A stretch of 64,000 nucleotides of DNA, taken from positions 124,001 to 188,000 of the forward strand of contig NZ_FZLO01000005.1 of assembly GCF_900197595.1 (NCBI RefSeq). Direction: 5' to 3'. The stretch's first letter is position 1. Every line of letters begins with the position of its first letter. The DNA is from Scatolibacter rhodanostii (GTDB lineage Bacteria > Bacillota > Clostridia > Oscillospirales > Acutalibacteraceae). Both the position numbers and the translations under genes were made by a program. Of the stretch, positions 1 to 8,992 are shown in pieces. The notes under the pieces were generated by a model. It saw only the letters and a program-made list of their open reading frames with translations, was not told the origin of the DNA and did no database searches.

Positions 1-687
1 TTTTTTAATGGCGGCACGCACAACACCCGGGCCTGAAACACCCACGTTAATCACGCAATCACCTTCACCAGTGCCGTGAAAAGCACCTGCCATGAAAGGG
101 TTATCCTCGGGAGCATTACAGAACACGACAAGCTTTGCCGCGCCGATACAATCACGGTCAGCGGTGAGTTCAGCTGCTTTTTTCACGATTACACCCATTT
201 TTTTGACAGCGTCCATATTAATACCGGCTTTGGTTGAACCGATATTGACACTGGAACAGACAAAGTCAGTTTCAGCAAGAGCTTGCGGAATGCTTTCTAT
301 TAAAGCATAGTCGCCAGGGCCGAAACCTTTATGAACAAGAGCAGAATAGCCACCGATAAAGTTGACACCAACTTCTCTGGCGGCTTTGTCAAGCGCATGG
401 GCAAAATGAATTGGAGAAGCAGTTTGACAGGCACCCGATACAATGCCGATGGGGGTAACGGCAATACGTTTATTCACAATCGGAATACCGTATTCTTTCG
501 AAATATCTTCACCGGTTTTGACTAAATCACCGGCATAGCGGCAAATTTTGTCATAAACTTTTTGAGTGGATTTTTTAACATCAGAATCCATGCAATCTAA
601 AAGCGAAATGCCCATGGTAATGGTTCGCACATCAAGGTCTTCGTTGTCAATCATATTGATTGTTTCAAGAATTTCGTTTGTATTCAT
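1..687 (-). CDS. DUF711 / UPF0210 (PFL) family protein, partial
   Basis: Reading the minus strand from the ATG at 687 gives 229 codons without a stop before the window edge, so the C-terminal half is missing. The start reads [21 protein letters not shown], and later segments include [31 protein letters not shown] and [14 protein letters not shown], which are typical of the UPF0210 family. The function is unknown. The family is usually paired with the small ACT protein that sits just upstream here (730-999), 42 bp away, and the pair probably forms one operon from the promoter near 1117. Identification is from remembered family motifs. Confidence 0.88.
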   Translation of the reverse strand, partial: MNTNEILETINMIDNEDLDVRTITMGISLLDCMDSDVKKSTQKVYDKICRYAGDLVKTGEDISKEYGIPIVNKRIAVTPIGIVSGACQTASPIHFAHALDKAAREVGVNFIGGYSALVHKGFGPGDYALIESIPQALAETDFVCSSVNIGSTKAGINMDAVKKMGVIVKKAAELTADRDCIGAAKLVVFCNAPEDNPFMAGAFHGTGEGDCVINVGVSGPGVVRAAIKK

Positions 688-729
688 TAATCTTCAGCCT
701 CTCTTTACCAGATGAAATGGGGTCAGATG

Positions 730-999
730 TCAAATGCGGTGCATAGAATTGAAAATATCTTCATGCATAACATGAATTTTGAGGTTCATCTGTGTACCCA
801 GTTGTGTCAAGCTGTCTGAAAGTTCAGAAAAAGGAACCGTACAGGCAGAAGTATCGACCATCATAACCATGACAAACATATCCTGCAAAATAGATTGTGT
901 TACTTCGAGTACGTTCACTTTTTTGGCAGCACAAGTGCTAGAAACCTCCGCCAAAATGCCGACCATATCTTTTCCGATAACCGCAATAACTGCTTTCAT
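730..999 (-). CDS. ACT-domain protein, UPF0237 family
   Basis: An 89-residue single-ACT-domain protein beginning MKAVIAVIGKDMVGILAEVS, with the regulatory-site pattern (KDxVGI) seen in stand-alone ACT proteins. ACT domains bind small ligands, usually amino acids, and the ligand here is unknown. It is the first gene of a two-gene minus-strand operon with the DUF711 gene. An AGGA ribosome site lies a few bases before the ATG at 999. Length matches the family (about 90 aa). Confidence 0.88.
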   Translation of the reverse strand: MKAVIAVIGKDMVGILAEVSSTCAAKKVNVLEVTQSILQDMFVMVMMVDTSACTVPFSELSDSLTQLGTQMNLKIHVMHEDIFNSMHRI

Positions 1000-1102
1000 A
1001 GATCAGAACCATCCTTCCAGAGAGCAAAGAAGACAAGTGTTTTTTCACAAGGCACTTTGCTGTTCATTAGATTATTTTATTATGCTAAAATGATTGCTTT
1101 TC

Positions 1103-1131
1103 ATTATGAAGTAGATTTTTAATGATGTCAA
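1103..1131 (-). promoter_or_regulatory. Promoter for the ACT-DUF711 operon
   Basis: On the minus strand, TTGACA (1126-1131) and CATAAT (1103-1108) are separated by 17 bp, a near-consensus housekeeping promoter. It would give a leader of about 95 nt before the ACT gene. It is divergent from the typA promoter. Confidence 0.6.
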
Positions 1132-1246
1132 GTTTAGAAGGTAAGAGGAAGAGACAAAAATATAATTTTTCATAAAATATAGCGATTTGCGCAAAATAAT
1201 AAAAGAATAAGAAGAAAATCAATGCACTATTCTAGCAAAAAATCGG

Positions 1247-1275
1247 TTCACAAAGCATAAGAAAGGTGTTATAAT
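1247..1275 (+). promoter_or_regulatory. Promoter for typA
   Basis: TTCACA (1247-1252), a 17-bp spacer and a perfect TATAAT (1270-1275) lie about 55 bp upstream of the typA start. No other strong candidate is visible in the 336-bp gap 1000-1335, which otherwise holds only the divergent promoter and AT-rich sequence. Confidence 0.6.
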
Positions 1276-1335
1276 AAATAGTCAGTGAAAAATGTTTGAA
1301 ACAGGCACAACCTGAATGCAGGAAGGATAAATGGA

Positions 1336-3162
1336 ATGGCTAAAAGAGAAAATTTAAGAAACGTTGCAATTATTGCCCACGTTGACCATGGTAAAACGAC
1401 CCTTGTCGATCAGCTTTTGAAACAGAGCGGTGTTTTTCGTTCTAACGAAGTGGTTGCTGAACGTGTTATGGATAACGGTGACTTGGAAAGAGAAAGAGGC
1501 ATCACGATTCTGTCAAAGAACACAGCCGTGATGTACAATGATATTAAGATTAATATTGTGGACACCCCCGGACATGCTGATTTCGGCGGTGAAGTAGAGC
1601 GTATACTAATGATGGTTGACGGCGTTTTGCTGCTTGTCGATGCTTTTGAGGGCTGTATGCCCCAGACAAGATTTGTTTTGAAAAAAGCATTGGGCCTTGG
1701 CAAAAAACCTGTTGTCGTTGTCAATAAGATTGACAGACCCGGTGCAAGACCGGCAGAAGTCATTGACGAAGTGCTTGACTTGTTTATTGAGTTGGGCGCA
1801 GACGAAGAGCAGCTCGAATTCCCAGTTGTTTATGCTTCTGGCCGTGACGGTTATGCCACTTATGACCCTCTTGAAACCGAGGGAACAGATATGAAACCTG
1901 TTTTCGAAACCATTATCAATGAAGTGCCAGCTCCCGAAGGTGAATTTGACGAACCCTTGCAGGTTTTGTTTTCCAATATTGACTATGATGCTTTTGTGGG
2001 CAGAATCGGTATTGGCCGTGTTGAGAGAGGTAGCATTCATACCAATGAAACTGTTACCATTTGTACCGAAGGCGGCACACCTCGTAATGCAAAGGTGGTC
2101 AAGCTCTACCAGTTTGAGGGTCTTAAACGTGTAGAAGCAGAATCAGCGACAGTGGGCGATCTTATTTCTGTTTCCGGTATTACCGATTTAAATATTGGCG
2201 AAACAGCGTGTGAATTGGGCAAACCCGATCCACTACCATTTGTTAAAATTGATGAGCCTACCGTTAGTATGCTCTTTATGGTCAATAACAGTCCGTTTGC
2301 AGGACGTGAGGGCAAATTTGTCACTTCCCGTAATATTCGTGACCGTTTGATGAAAGAAATCGAAACTAACGTGGCCATGCGTGTGGAAGAAACCGAATCT
2401 TCTGATACACTGAAAGTATCTGGACGTGGAGAGCTTCATCTTTCTATTTTAATTGAACAAATGCGCCGCCAAGGATATGAGTTCCAAGTTTCACCGCCAA
2501 CTGTTATCTTTAAAGAAGAAAATGGCAAGAAAGTGGAACCGATGGAGCTTCTCATGATTGAAGTACCAGAAAATTATGTGGGCACTGTCATGGAGAAGCT
2601 GGGCACACGTAAAGCTGAAATCATCAACATGGATGCTAAAGATTCCGGTATCACTCATTTGGAATTCAAAATTCCGGCAAGAGGTTTGATGGGTTACCGT
2701 TCAGAGTTCTTGACGGATACAAACGGCAATGGTATTATGAATCACGTGTTTGAGGGTTATGAACCTTATAAAGGTGACATCAACATGCGTTCACAAGGCT
2801 CACTGATCGCTCATGAGACAGGTGAATCGACAGCATATGGTCTTTTCTATGCACAAGATCGCGGCCGCTTGTTTATTGGTGCCGGCGTAAGTGTTTATGA
2901 GGGTATGATTATCGGTGCAAGCCCGAAGAGTGAAGACATGACTGTCAACGTATGTAAAAAGAAACATGCCACCAACACTCGTTCTTCCGGTGCTGACGAA
3001 GCTTTGAAATTAACGCCTCATTCTGTATTGAGCCTCGAGCAGAGCATCGAATTTATTACAGATGATGAGTTAGTGGAAGTAACACCAAAAAGCATTCGTA
3101 TGCGCAAAAGAATTTTGAATAAAGAAGAACGCATGAAAAAACAAAGACCGAAAAAAGTTTAA
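1336..3162 (+). CDS. typA: Ribosome-associated translational GTPase TypA/BipA
   Basis: A full-length 608-aa translation-factor GTPase. G1 is AHVDHGKTT (residues 14-22), G3 is DTPGHADF from residue 76 and G4 is NKID from residue 130. EF-G-like domains and the BipA-specific C-terminal domain, rich in basic residues (ending KKQRPKKV), follow. TypA binds the 70S ribosome, aids 50S assembly and affects stress and low-temperature growth in other bacteria. The start at 1336 is preceded by GGAAGG with 9-nt spacing; an out-of-frame ATG at 1331 is ignored. It is transcribed alone, since a new promoter begins just after its stop. Confidence 0.97.
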   Translation: MAKRENLRNVAIIAHVDHGKTTLVDQLLKQSGVFRSNEVVAERVMDNGDLERERGITILSKNTAVMYNDIKINIVDTPGHADFGGEVERILMMVDGVLLLVDAFEGCMPQTRFVLKKALGLGKKPVVVVNKIDRPGARPAEVIDEVLDLFIELGADEEQLEFPVVYASGRDGYATYDPLETEGTDMKPVFETIINEVPAPEGEFDEPLQVLFSNIDYDAFVGRIGIGRVERGSIHTNETVTICTEGGTPRNAKVVKLYQFEGLKRVEAESATVGDLISVSGITDLNIGETACELGKPDPLPFVKIDEPTVSMLFMVNNSPFAGREGKFVTSRNIRDRLMKEIETNVAMRVEETESSDTLKVSGRGELHLSILIEQMRRQGYEFQVSPPTVIFKEENGKKVEPMELLMIEVPENYVGTVMEKLGTRKAEIINMDAKDSGITHLEFKIPARGLMGYRSEFLTDTNGNGIMNHVFEGYEPYKGDINMRSQGSLIAHETGESTAYGLFYAQDRGRLFIGAGVSVYEGMIIGASPKSEDMTVNVCKKKHATNTRSSGADEALKLTPHSVLSLEQSIEFITDDELVEVTPKSIRMRKRILNKEERMKKQRPKKV

Positions 3163-3168
3163 AATGTC

Positions 3169-3197
3169 TTGACTATGCATTGAGTTTAGTGTATAGT
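3169..3197 (+). promoter_or_regulatory. Promoter of the infC-rpmI-rplT operon
   Basis: TTGACT (3169-3174), a 17-bp spacer and TATAGT (3192-3197) form a near-consensus promoter starting seven bases after the typA stop codon. A transcript starting near 3204 would carry a leader of about 173 nt before infC. Confidence 0.75.
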
Positions 3198-3203
3198 GGT
3201 ATA

Positions 3204-3376
3204 GTAAAACAAAGAAGAGTCATACTCTCACCCGTGCAGTTTCGTCTGACACAGGTCAATATCAGAAAATATGCGGCAAGCATATAGGTTTGAATTGATT
3301 TGCGGACAGAGAAATCTGTCCGCTTTTGTTATGTTGTGACTCGATTCAATTTGTATAATGATGGAGGTGCTTACCC
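3204..3376 (+). promoter_or_regulatory. infC leader, L20-type attenuator
   Basis: The leader carries several hairpins, including a TATGC/GCATA stem around 3270-3284, and ends in an intrinsic terminator at 3302-3329. In Bacillota this position is occupied by the L20 leader, where excess ribosomal protein L20 binds the RNA and promotes termination. Position, promoter and terminator fit that model. The L20-binding fold was not modelled, so the assignment is by context. Confidence 0.65.
3302..3329 (+). terminator. Intrinsic terminator inside the infC leader
   Basis: A perfect 9-bp stem, GCGGACAGA (3302-3310) with TCTGTCCGC (3315-3323), closes a GAAA tetraloop and is followed by TTTTGTT. It lies 48 bp before the infC start, as expected for an attenuator rather than an operon end. 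Confidence 0.85.
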
Positions 3377-3895
3377 ATTAGCAACAAGGAACTGCAGATT
3401 AACGAACAAATTCGTGACAACGAGGTTCGCGTTGTCAGCGACAACGGAGATCAGCTTGGCGTGATGTCTTCTCATGATGCCTTGAAACTGGCAGAAGAAA
3501 AAAGCTTAGATCTTGTCAAGATTGCACCACAGGCCAAACCGCCCGTGTGTAAAATCATTGACTACGGTAAGTTCAGATTTGAACAATCCAAAAAAGATAA
3601 AGAAGCCAAGAAGAATCAAAAAGTCATCGAACTCAAAGAAATTCGATTGTCACTCAACATTGACGTCCATGATTTCGAGACTAAGAAAAAACATGCTGAA
3701 AAGTTTTTGAAGAGTGGCAACAAAGTAAAAGTTTCCATTCGTTTTCGCGGAAGAGAGATGGGACATCCGGAGCTTGGCTTGACCACCATGCGTCGTTTTG
3801 CTGAAGAAATGGCAGAAACGGCTAATGTGGAAAATCCGGCTAAGATGGAAGGCCGTTCTATGTTCATGTTCCTTGCGCCGAAATCGGCGAAATAA
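3377..3895 (+). CDS. infC: Translation initiation factor IF-3 (AUU start)
   Basis: The product binds the 30S subunit, keeps subunits apart and rejects non-standard start codons. I place the start at the ATT of 3377, giving 172 aa beginning (M)SNKELQINEQIRDNEVRVV, the conserved IF-3 N-terminus. The first in-frame ATG is 28 codons later and would delete it. GGAGGTG lies 7 nt upstream of the ATT. AUU starts are a known autoregulatory feature of infC, because IF-3 discriminates against them. The C-terminal domain contains VKVSIRFRGREMGHPELG. First gene of infC-rpmI-rplT. Confidence 0.95.
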   Translation: MSNKELQINEQIRDNEVRVVSDNGDQLGVMSSHDALKLAEEKSLDLVKIAPQAKPPVCKIIDYGKFRFEQSKKDKEAKKNQKVIELKEIRLSLNIDVHDFETKKKHAEKFLKSGNKVKVSIRFRGREMGHPELGLTTMRRFAEEMAETANVENPAKMEGRSMFMFLAPKSAK

Positions 3896-3934
3896 TGTTA
3901 AAGGGCATCTCTAGAATATCAAGGAGGAGAAATT

Positions 3935-4132
3935 ATGCCAAAGTTAAAAACGCACAGCGGCGCAAAAAAGCGCTTTAAAGTCTCTAAAAACGGAAAGCTT
4001 ATCCGTGCACATGCTAACACGAGTCATCAGCCCACGCTGAAGAAGACGAAGCGTAAAAGAGGACTGCGTAAAACAGCCGTTACAGATAAAACAAACTCAG
4101 CAGCAATCAAAAGACTTCTTCCGTATCAATAA
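3935..4132 (+). CDS. rpmI: Ribosomal protein bL35
   Basis: A 65-aa, very basic protein starting MPKLKTHSGAKKRFKVSKNG, the standard bL35 N-terminus, with the usual family length. It is a component of the 50S subunit. It lies 39 bp after infC with an AGGAGG site before its ATG, and is followed 51 bp later by rplT in the universal infC-rpmI-rplT order. Confidence 0.97.
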   Translation: MPKLKTHSGAKKRFKVSKNGKLIRAHANTSHQPTLKKTKRKRGLRKTAVTDKTNSAAIKRLLPYQ

Positions 4133-4183
4133 AGAGTTTCGGATGTTAAAAGAGTTTAATTCCGAATTTGGAGGTAATTATAA

Positions 4184-4537
4184 ATGGCAAGAGTAAAAGG
4201 CGCAGTTGCTACGCGCAAAAGAAGAAAAAAGGTTTTAAAGCTTGCAAAAGGCTATTGGGGTTCTAAGAGCAGACATTTTAAAATGGCTAAACAGGCCGTC
4301 ATGAAATCAGGCAATTATGCTTACATCGGCCGTAAACATAGAAAAAGAGATTTCAGAAGACTCTGGATTACCAGAATTTCTGCTGCTTGCAAACTAAACG
4401 GTACTAATTATTCTACTTTCATGAATGGTCTTAAGAAAACAGGCATTCAATTGAATAGAAAAATGCTTTCAGAAATTGCTATTTCTGACGAAAAAGCTTT
4501 TACCGCTCTTGTAGAACAAGCTAAATCAGCTTTATAA
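4184..4537 (+). CDS. rplT: Ribosomal protein bL20
   Basis: A 117-aa bL20 starting [26 protein letters not shown]-like, with the long basic N-terminal helix and globular C-terminus of the family. It is an early 50S assembly protein that binds 23S rRNA. In Bacillota it also represses its own operon through the leader annotated upstream of infC. A GGAGG site precedes the ATG, and an intrinsic terminator follows 14 bp after the stop. Confidence 0.97.
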   Translation: MARVKGAVATRKRRKKVLKLAKGYWGSKSRHFKMAKQAVMKSGNYAYIGRKHRKRDFRRLWITRISAACKLNGTNYSTFMNGLKKTGIQLNRKMLSEIAISDEKAFTALVEQAKSAL

Positions 4538-4550
4538 TAGCGAGCATGCA

Positions 4551-4586
4551 AGCGTCTGAGGATTGCCTCGGGCGCTCTCTGTTTTT
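4551..4586 (+). terminator. Terminator after rplT
   Basis: An 11-bp stem, AGCGTCTGAGG with CCTCGGGCGCT (three G-U pairs), closes an ATTG loop and is followed shortly by TTTTT. It would end the infC-rpmI-rplT transcript. The remaining gap to 4794 shows no further clear signal. Confidence 0.7.
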
Positions 4587-4794
4587 GTGGAAAAAGATTA
4601 AAAGACTATAAAGCGAAAACTAGCTTTTACAAATGCGAATCTAATCACTAGAAAAACAGGAGTTAAAAACTTTGTCTGTTTTTGTTGAAAGACGCAGGAT
4701 GCAAGGTGGCCGATAAAGACTATTCTAAAAATTTATTTATTGAATGAATTACTTGTTTTCGATTTATATTGTTGTTTCAGAGGAGAGCAGAATT

Positions 4795-5577
4795 ATGGCA
4801 GAACTGCCGTGGATTACCAGTAGAAAAAATGCAGAAATTCGCGCCGCTGTTGAAATTGCTTCATCCGCAAAAGAGCGCAGAAAAACAGGTTTGTTTTTTC
4901 TTGAAGGAGCTAGACTTTGTGAAGATGCAGCCAAAAGCGGCATTAAAATAGAAAAACTATTCCTGACGGAAGAAGCGTGTCAAAAATATGGTTCTTATAT
5001 AGAACCTGTTGTTGCTTTGGCGAAAGTGACCTACAAAATTCAAGATCATGTGGCAGAAATGCTTGCGAAAACAAAAAGCTCGCAAGGGGTATTCTGTCTT
5101 TGTCAAATACCAACAGAGAGGCAAGGTCGACTTGCCGGTAAGTGGGTGGCACTAGAAAATGTACAAGATCCTGCTAATTTAGGTACGGTTATGCGAACAG
5201 CAGAAGCGCTAGGCTTTGATGGTCTGGTGCATATTAGCGGATGTGATTTGTTCTCTCCTAAAGCGGTGAGAGCTTCAATGGGTGCGGTTTTTCGTATGCA
5301 AATATTAACATGTGCTGAAGTGTCAGAAATAAACCAATTTGAGGGGATAGAGAATATGCTTTGCCTAGCGGCAGTTCCGGATGAAACGGCTGAACAGCTT
5401 GGCAGTGTTTCTTATCCAAACGATACCATGATTTTTATCGGCAATGAGGGAAATGGGCTGACAGCAGAAGCGATTCGTTTTTGCAAACGCAAGATTACAA
5501 TTCCAATGAAGGGCAGGGCTGAATCGCTCAATGCAGCGGCAGCAGCAGCAATTTGTTTGTGGGAAATTTCGAAGTAG
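4795..5577 (+). CDS. SpoU/TrmH-family RNA 2'-O-methyltransferase
   Basis: A 260-aa SPOUT-class enzyme that would methylate a ribose 2'-hydroxyl in rRNA or tRNA using S-adenosylmethionine. The three SpoU motifs are visible: LENVQDPANLGTVMRTAEALG, then IFIGNEGNGL, then IPMKGRAESLNAAAAAAI, which form the knotted SAM site. The N-terminal segment (ITSRKNAEIRAAV) is the substrate-binding domain of this subgroup. An upstream in-frame ATG at 4744 exists, but the ATG at 4795 has a GGAG site 9 nt before it and fits the family start. A SpoU gene commonly follows rplT in clostridia. The target nucleotide is unknown. Confidence 0.9.
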   Translation: MAELPWITSRKNAEIRAAVEIASSAKERRKTGLFFLEGARLCEDAAKSGIKIEKLFLTEEACQKYGSYIEPVVALAKVTYKIQDHVAEMLAKTKSSQGVFCLCQIPTERQGRLAGKWVALENVQDPANLGTVMRTAEALGFDGLVHISGCDLFSPKAVRASMGAVFRMQILTCAEVSEINQFEGIENMLCLAAVPDETAEQLGSVSYPNDTMIFIGNEGNGLTAEAIRFCKRKITIPMKGRAESLNAAAAAAICLWEISK

Positions 5578-5601
5578 CCGCAGAAATCAAGAAAGGCTGG
5601 G

Positions 5602-6783
5602 TTGAAGTTGGATAAAAGGGCATATTGGATATGGCTTCAGCACGCTTTTGGAGCAGGAAGTCATAAGCCGTGGACAATACACCGTCGATTTCAAGGAGGA
5701 GTGGAGGAATTCCATAACGGAAAGACACCATTATGGAATTCAATGAAATTTATTTCAGAAAAAGAAGCTCGAATGCTTTCTGTCTTTTCCTTGGAACAAG
5801 CAGAAATTCTGCTAGAAATGTGCGAAAAGCTGAAGCATAAAGTCATAACACCCGAAGATGAAAAATATCCGGATGCGCTTCGTAATATTTTTGATCCTCC
5901 TGCTGTACTCTATTATAGAGGCGAGTTGCCAAATGTAGATACTTCGCCGACCATTTCCGTTGTGGGAACCAGAAAAGCGTCGCAAAAATCTTTAGACGCT
6001 GCAACAACCATTGGCTATCAGCTTGCCATTTCAGGAGCTATGGTGGTTAGCGGCGGTGCGTTGGGTGTAGACTCTGCTGCTCATCGCGGTGCCATGCGAG
6101 GAATGGGGAAGACGATTTGCGTACTGCCTTGTGGGCTGACAAATGGATATCTGGTAGAAAATTATGCTTTGCGAGAAAAAATTGTTGATAATGGCGCACT
6201 TGTGACTGAATATCCGATTGATACTGGGGTAACAAAAGGTACGTTTCAAGTGAGAAACCGTATTATTTCTGGCTTATCTTGCGCAACTTTGATTATACAA
6301 GCGGAGCAAAAAAGTGGAGCAATGATTACGGCAAGGCATGCCAAAGAACAAGACAGAGATGTTTTTGTTTATATAGGAGATGCGGGAAGCAAGGAATTTG
6401 CAGGGTGTGAGGCACTTGTGAGGGACGGCGCAAAATCCATTGTGTCGGGCGATGAAATTCTAGAAGATTACCAAAATCGCTTTTCTCCTGTGATTGTTAA
6501 CAATCCTAAAAAGAAAAAAGTTGTACCCCAAGTGATTCAAATTGAGATGCCTATGGCTGCGGCGGTAATGGCCGACGTCGAAGATAAGCGACAGATTTTT
6601 AAGGGAGCAGAACTGACAGACAAGGACAGAATACTCTCTGTTTTATCAGCAGAGCCGCAGCATTTCTCTGTTATCGAAAAGGAAACAAATCTTAGTTCTT
6701 CAGCGGTATTGGCGGCACTGACAGAACTTGAACTTTCTGCTCAAATCCGCTCTTTCTCTGGCAGAAGATATGCGTTGAAATGA
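5602..6783 (+). CDS. dprA: DNA-processing protein DprA
   Basis: A 393-aa DprA/Smf protein. The Rossmann-like domain shows VVGTRKAS, VVSGGALGVDSAAHRGAM and the RNRIISGLS segment that bind single-stranded DNA and load RecA in transformation. A C-terminal winged-helix domain covers roughly residues 330-393 (HFSVIEKETNLSSSAVLAAL). The N-terminal 80 residues match the helix-hairpin-helix part. The start is TTG at 5602, with an AAAGG site 5 nt upstream; a TTG two codons later is an alternative. It precedes topA, the usual order in Bacillota. Confidence 0.95.
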   Translation: MKLDKRAYWIWLQHAFGAGSHKPWTIHRRFQGGVEEFHNGKTPLWNSMKFISEKEARMLSVFSLEQAEILLEMCEKLKHKVITPEDEKYPDALRNIFDPPAVLYYRGELPNVDTSPTISVVGTRKASQKSLDAATTIGYQLAISGAMVVSGGALGVDSAAHRGAMRGMGKTICVLPCGLTNGYLVENYALREKIVDNGALVTEYPIDTGVTKGTFQVRNRIISGLSCATLIIQAEQKSGAMITARHAKEQDRDVFVYIGDAGSKEFAGCEALVRDGAKSIVSGDEILEDYQNRFSPVIVNNPKKKKVVPQVIQIEMPMAAAVMADVEDKRQIFKGAELTDKDRILSVLSAEPQHFSVIEKETNLSSSAVLAALTELELSAQIRSFSGRRYALK

Positions 6784-6790
6784 TTTATGA

Positions 6791-6819
6791 TTGAAAAAAA
6801 AGAAAATAGATAGTATAAT
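6791..6819 (+). promoter_or_regulatory. Promoter for topA
   Basis: TTGAAA (6791-6796), a 17-bp spacer and TATAAT (6814-6819) lie 76 bp before the topA start. Only the last position of the -35 hexamer departs from consensus, apart from a C-to-A change. Confidence 0.75.
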
Positions 6820-6895
6820 CTAAATTTAAGACGACCATATGTTGTGGTCTCGAATAACTTTCAGGCAGATTTCTGTTCTGAATTGGAGGTAAGTA

Positions 6896-8992
6896 ATGTC
6901 AAAATTGGTAATCGTTGAGTCACCGTCCAAGGCAAAAACGATAAAAAAATACCTTGGAAATGATTATGAAGTAATCGCTTCAATGGGGCATGTCAGAGAT
7001 TTGACAAAATCCCGTTTAAGTGTTGATGTAAAGAATGATTTCACACCGAAATATTCGATTATAAAAGGAAAAGAAAAAACAGTTAAAGAATTAAAAGACG
7101 CTGCCAAAAAAGCAGATATGATTTATCTCGCGACTGACCCTGATCGTGAGGGAGAGGCCATCTCTTGGCATTTGGCTTATATTTTGGGACTGGAAGAAAC
7201 AGCGGTAGACCGTGTAACGTTCAACGAAATCACTAAGCATGGTGTGCAAAATGGCATGGAAAATCCCCGTGCCATTGATATGGATTTGGTCAATGCCCAA
7301 CAAGCCAGAAGAATTTTAGATCGTTTGGTGGGCTACACGCTAAGTCCTTTTCTTGCCAAAACGATTCGCCGTGGGCTTTCTGCAGGCCGTGTACAGTCTG
7401 TTGCCGTGCGCATGATTGTTGATAGAGAAGAAGAAATTAGGGCATTTGAGCCACAAGAATATTGGTCGATTGATACAAAATTGACTGCACCGCCCTCACG
7501 GTCTGTTTTTGCTGCTGCTTTTCATGGCGATGAAAAAGGCGAAATTGAAATTAAAACCAAAGAACAGTCTGACAAAATATTGGCTGATTTAGAAGAAGCT
7601 GAATTTTTGATTGATACGGTGAAAAAAGGCAAGCGAAATCGTGCGCCGGCACCGCCTTTTATTACCTCTACTTTGCAGCAAGAGGCCTCTCGTAAACTGG
7701 GTTTTCAGGCAAGACGTACTATGAAAGCGGCACAGGAATTATACGAGGGCGTAGAAATTGACGGATTGGGTTCTGTCGGTTTGATTACCTATATGAGAAC
7801 AGACTCGCTTCGTATTTCTGAAGAAGCCATCGGACAGGCTGCTGAATATATTGAAACCCGTTGGAGTAAAAAATATTTGCCGACAAAGCCGAGAGTGTTT
7901 AAATCTCGTGCCAATGCGCAAGATGGTCATGAGGCAATTCGCCCGGCTAACATTAGTATTGTGCCTGATGAAATCAAAGCATCACTCACAGGTGACCAAT
8001 ATAAATTATACAAATTGATTTGGGAGCGTTTTCTTGCTTGCCAGATGTCAAATTGCGTGCTGAATACCACACAAGCGACAATTAAAGCGAATCAATATAT
8101 TTTTAAAGCTTCTGGCTTTAACGTTCATTTCGATGGTTTTACAGTTCTTTATCAAGAGAGTAAAGATGATGAAGAAGAAAAAGCAGGCAAGGATTTGCCG
8201 AACTTAGAAGTCGGCATGAAGCTGAAAGTCAAAGAGCTCAAGGGAAATCAGCATTTTACACAGCCGCCCCCACGCTTTACAGAAGCTTCGCTCATTAAAA
8301 CGCTGGAAGAAAACGGGATTGGACGTCCATCTACCTATGCCGCAACAATTTCTACCATCACAGGCCGAGAATATGTCATTCGTGAGGCAAAAGCTTTTAG
8401 ACCCACTGAACTGGGTGAGGTTATTACAAAGCTGATGAAAGAAAGATTCCCCAAAATCGTCAACACCAAGTTTACGGCTAGTGTAGAAGATGAATTAGAC
8501 GGTGTTCAGCGTGGAGACGATGAATGGGTTGAAGTTCTGCGTAACTTCTATGGCGAATTTGAGAAAACTGTTAAAAAAGCCAAAGAAGAAATGGACGGCG
8601 TTAAAATTAAGCTTAAATCAGATGAGACGGATGAAATTTGCGATAAATGCGGCTTGCCGATGGTCATTAAGTATGGCCGTTTTGGTCGCTTTATGGCCTG
8701 TTCTGGCTATCCTGAATGTAAGAATGTGAAGAAAATCTTAAAAGAAACCGGTGCGGAATGTCCAAAATGCGGTGGTAAGATTATTTCACGTAAATCCAAA
8801 AAAGGCAGAGAATTTTTTGGCTGCAGTGAATATCCTAATTGCGATTTTGTGTCATGGGATCCACCCTCAAAAGAAAAATGTCCGATTTGCCATAAAACCC
8901 TGATGCAGAAAAAAGGGAAAAATCCTGAACTTTATTGTGTTACCCCTAACTGTACGTTTGAGGGCAAGAAACTAGCTGAGGCAGAAGAATGA
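6896..8992 (+). CDS. topA: DNA topoisomerase I (type IA)
   Basis: A 698-aa topoisomerase that relaxes negative supercoils. The TOPRIM domain opens with LVIVESPSKAKTIKKYLG and contains DPDREGEAISWH. The nicking tyrosine is Tyr299 in GLITYMRTDS. The C-terminus carries three four-cysteine zinc modules (CDKCG...CSGYPEC, CPKCGG...CSEYPNC, CPICH...CVTPNC). An AGGTAAGT-like ribosome site precedes the ATG. Its stop overlaps the trmFO start by 4 bp (ATGA), showing translational coupling. Confidence 0.97.
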   Translation: MSKLVIVESPSKAKTIKKYLGNDYEVIASMGHVRDLTKSRLSVDVKNDFTPKYSIIKGKEKTVKELKDAAKKADMIYLATDPDREGEAISWHLAYILGLEETAVDRVTFNEITKHGVQNGMENPRAIDMDLVNAQQARRILDRLVGYTLSPFLAKTIRRGLSAGRVQSVAVRMIVDREEEIRAFEPQEYWSIDTKLTAPPSRSVFAAAFHGDEKGEIEIKTKEQSDKILADLEEAEFLIDTVKKGKRNRAPAPPFITSTLQQEASRKLGFQARRTMKAAQELYEGVEIDGLGSVGLITYMRTDSLRISEEAIGQAAEYIETRWSKKYLPTKPRVFKSRANAQDGHEAIRPANISIVPDEIKASLTGDQYKLYKLIWERFLACQMSNCVLNTTQATIKANQYIFKASGFNVHFDGFTVLYQESKDDEEEKAGKDLPNLEVGMKLKVKELKGNQHFTQPPPRFTEASLIKTLEENGIGRPSTYAATISTITGREYVIREAKAFRPTELGEVITKLMKERFPKIVNTKFTASVEDELDGVQRGDDEWVEVLRNFYGEFEKTVKKAKEEMDGVKIKLKSDETDEICDKCGLPMVIKYGRFGRFMACSGYPECKNVKKILKETGAECPKCGGKIISRKSKKGREFFGCSEYPNCDFVSWDPPSKEKCPICHKTLMQKKGKNPELYCVTPNCTFEGKKLAEAEE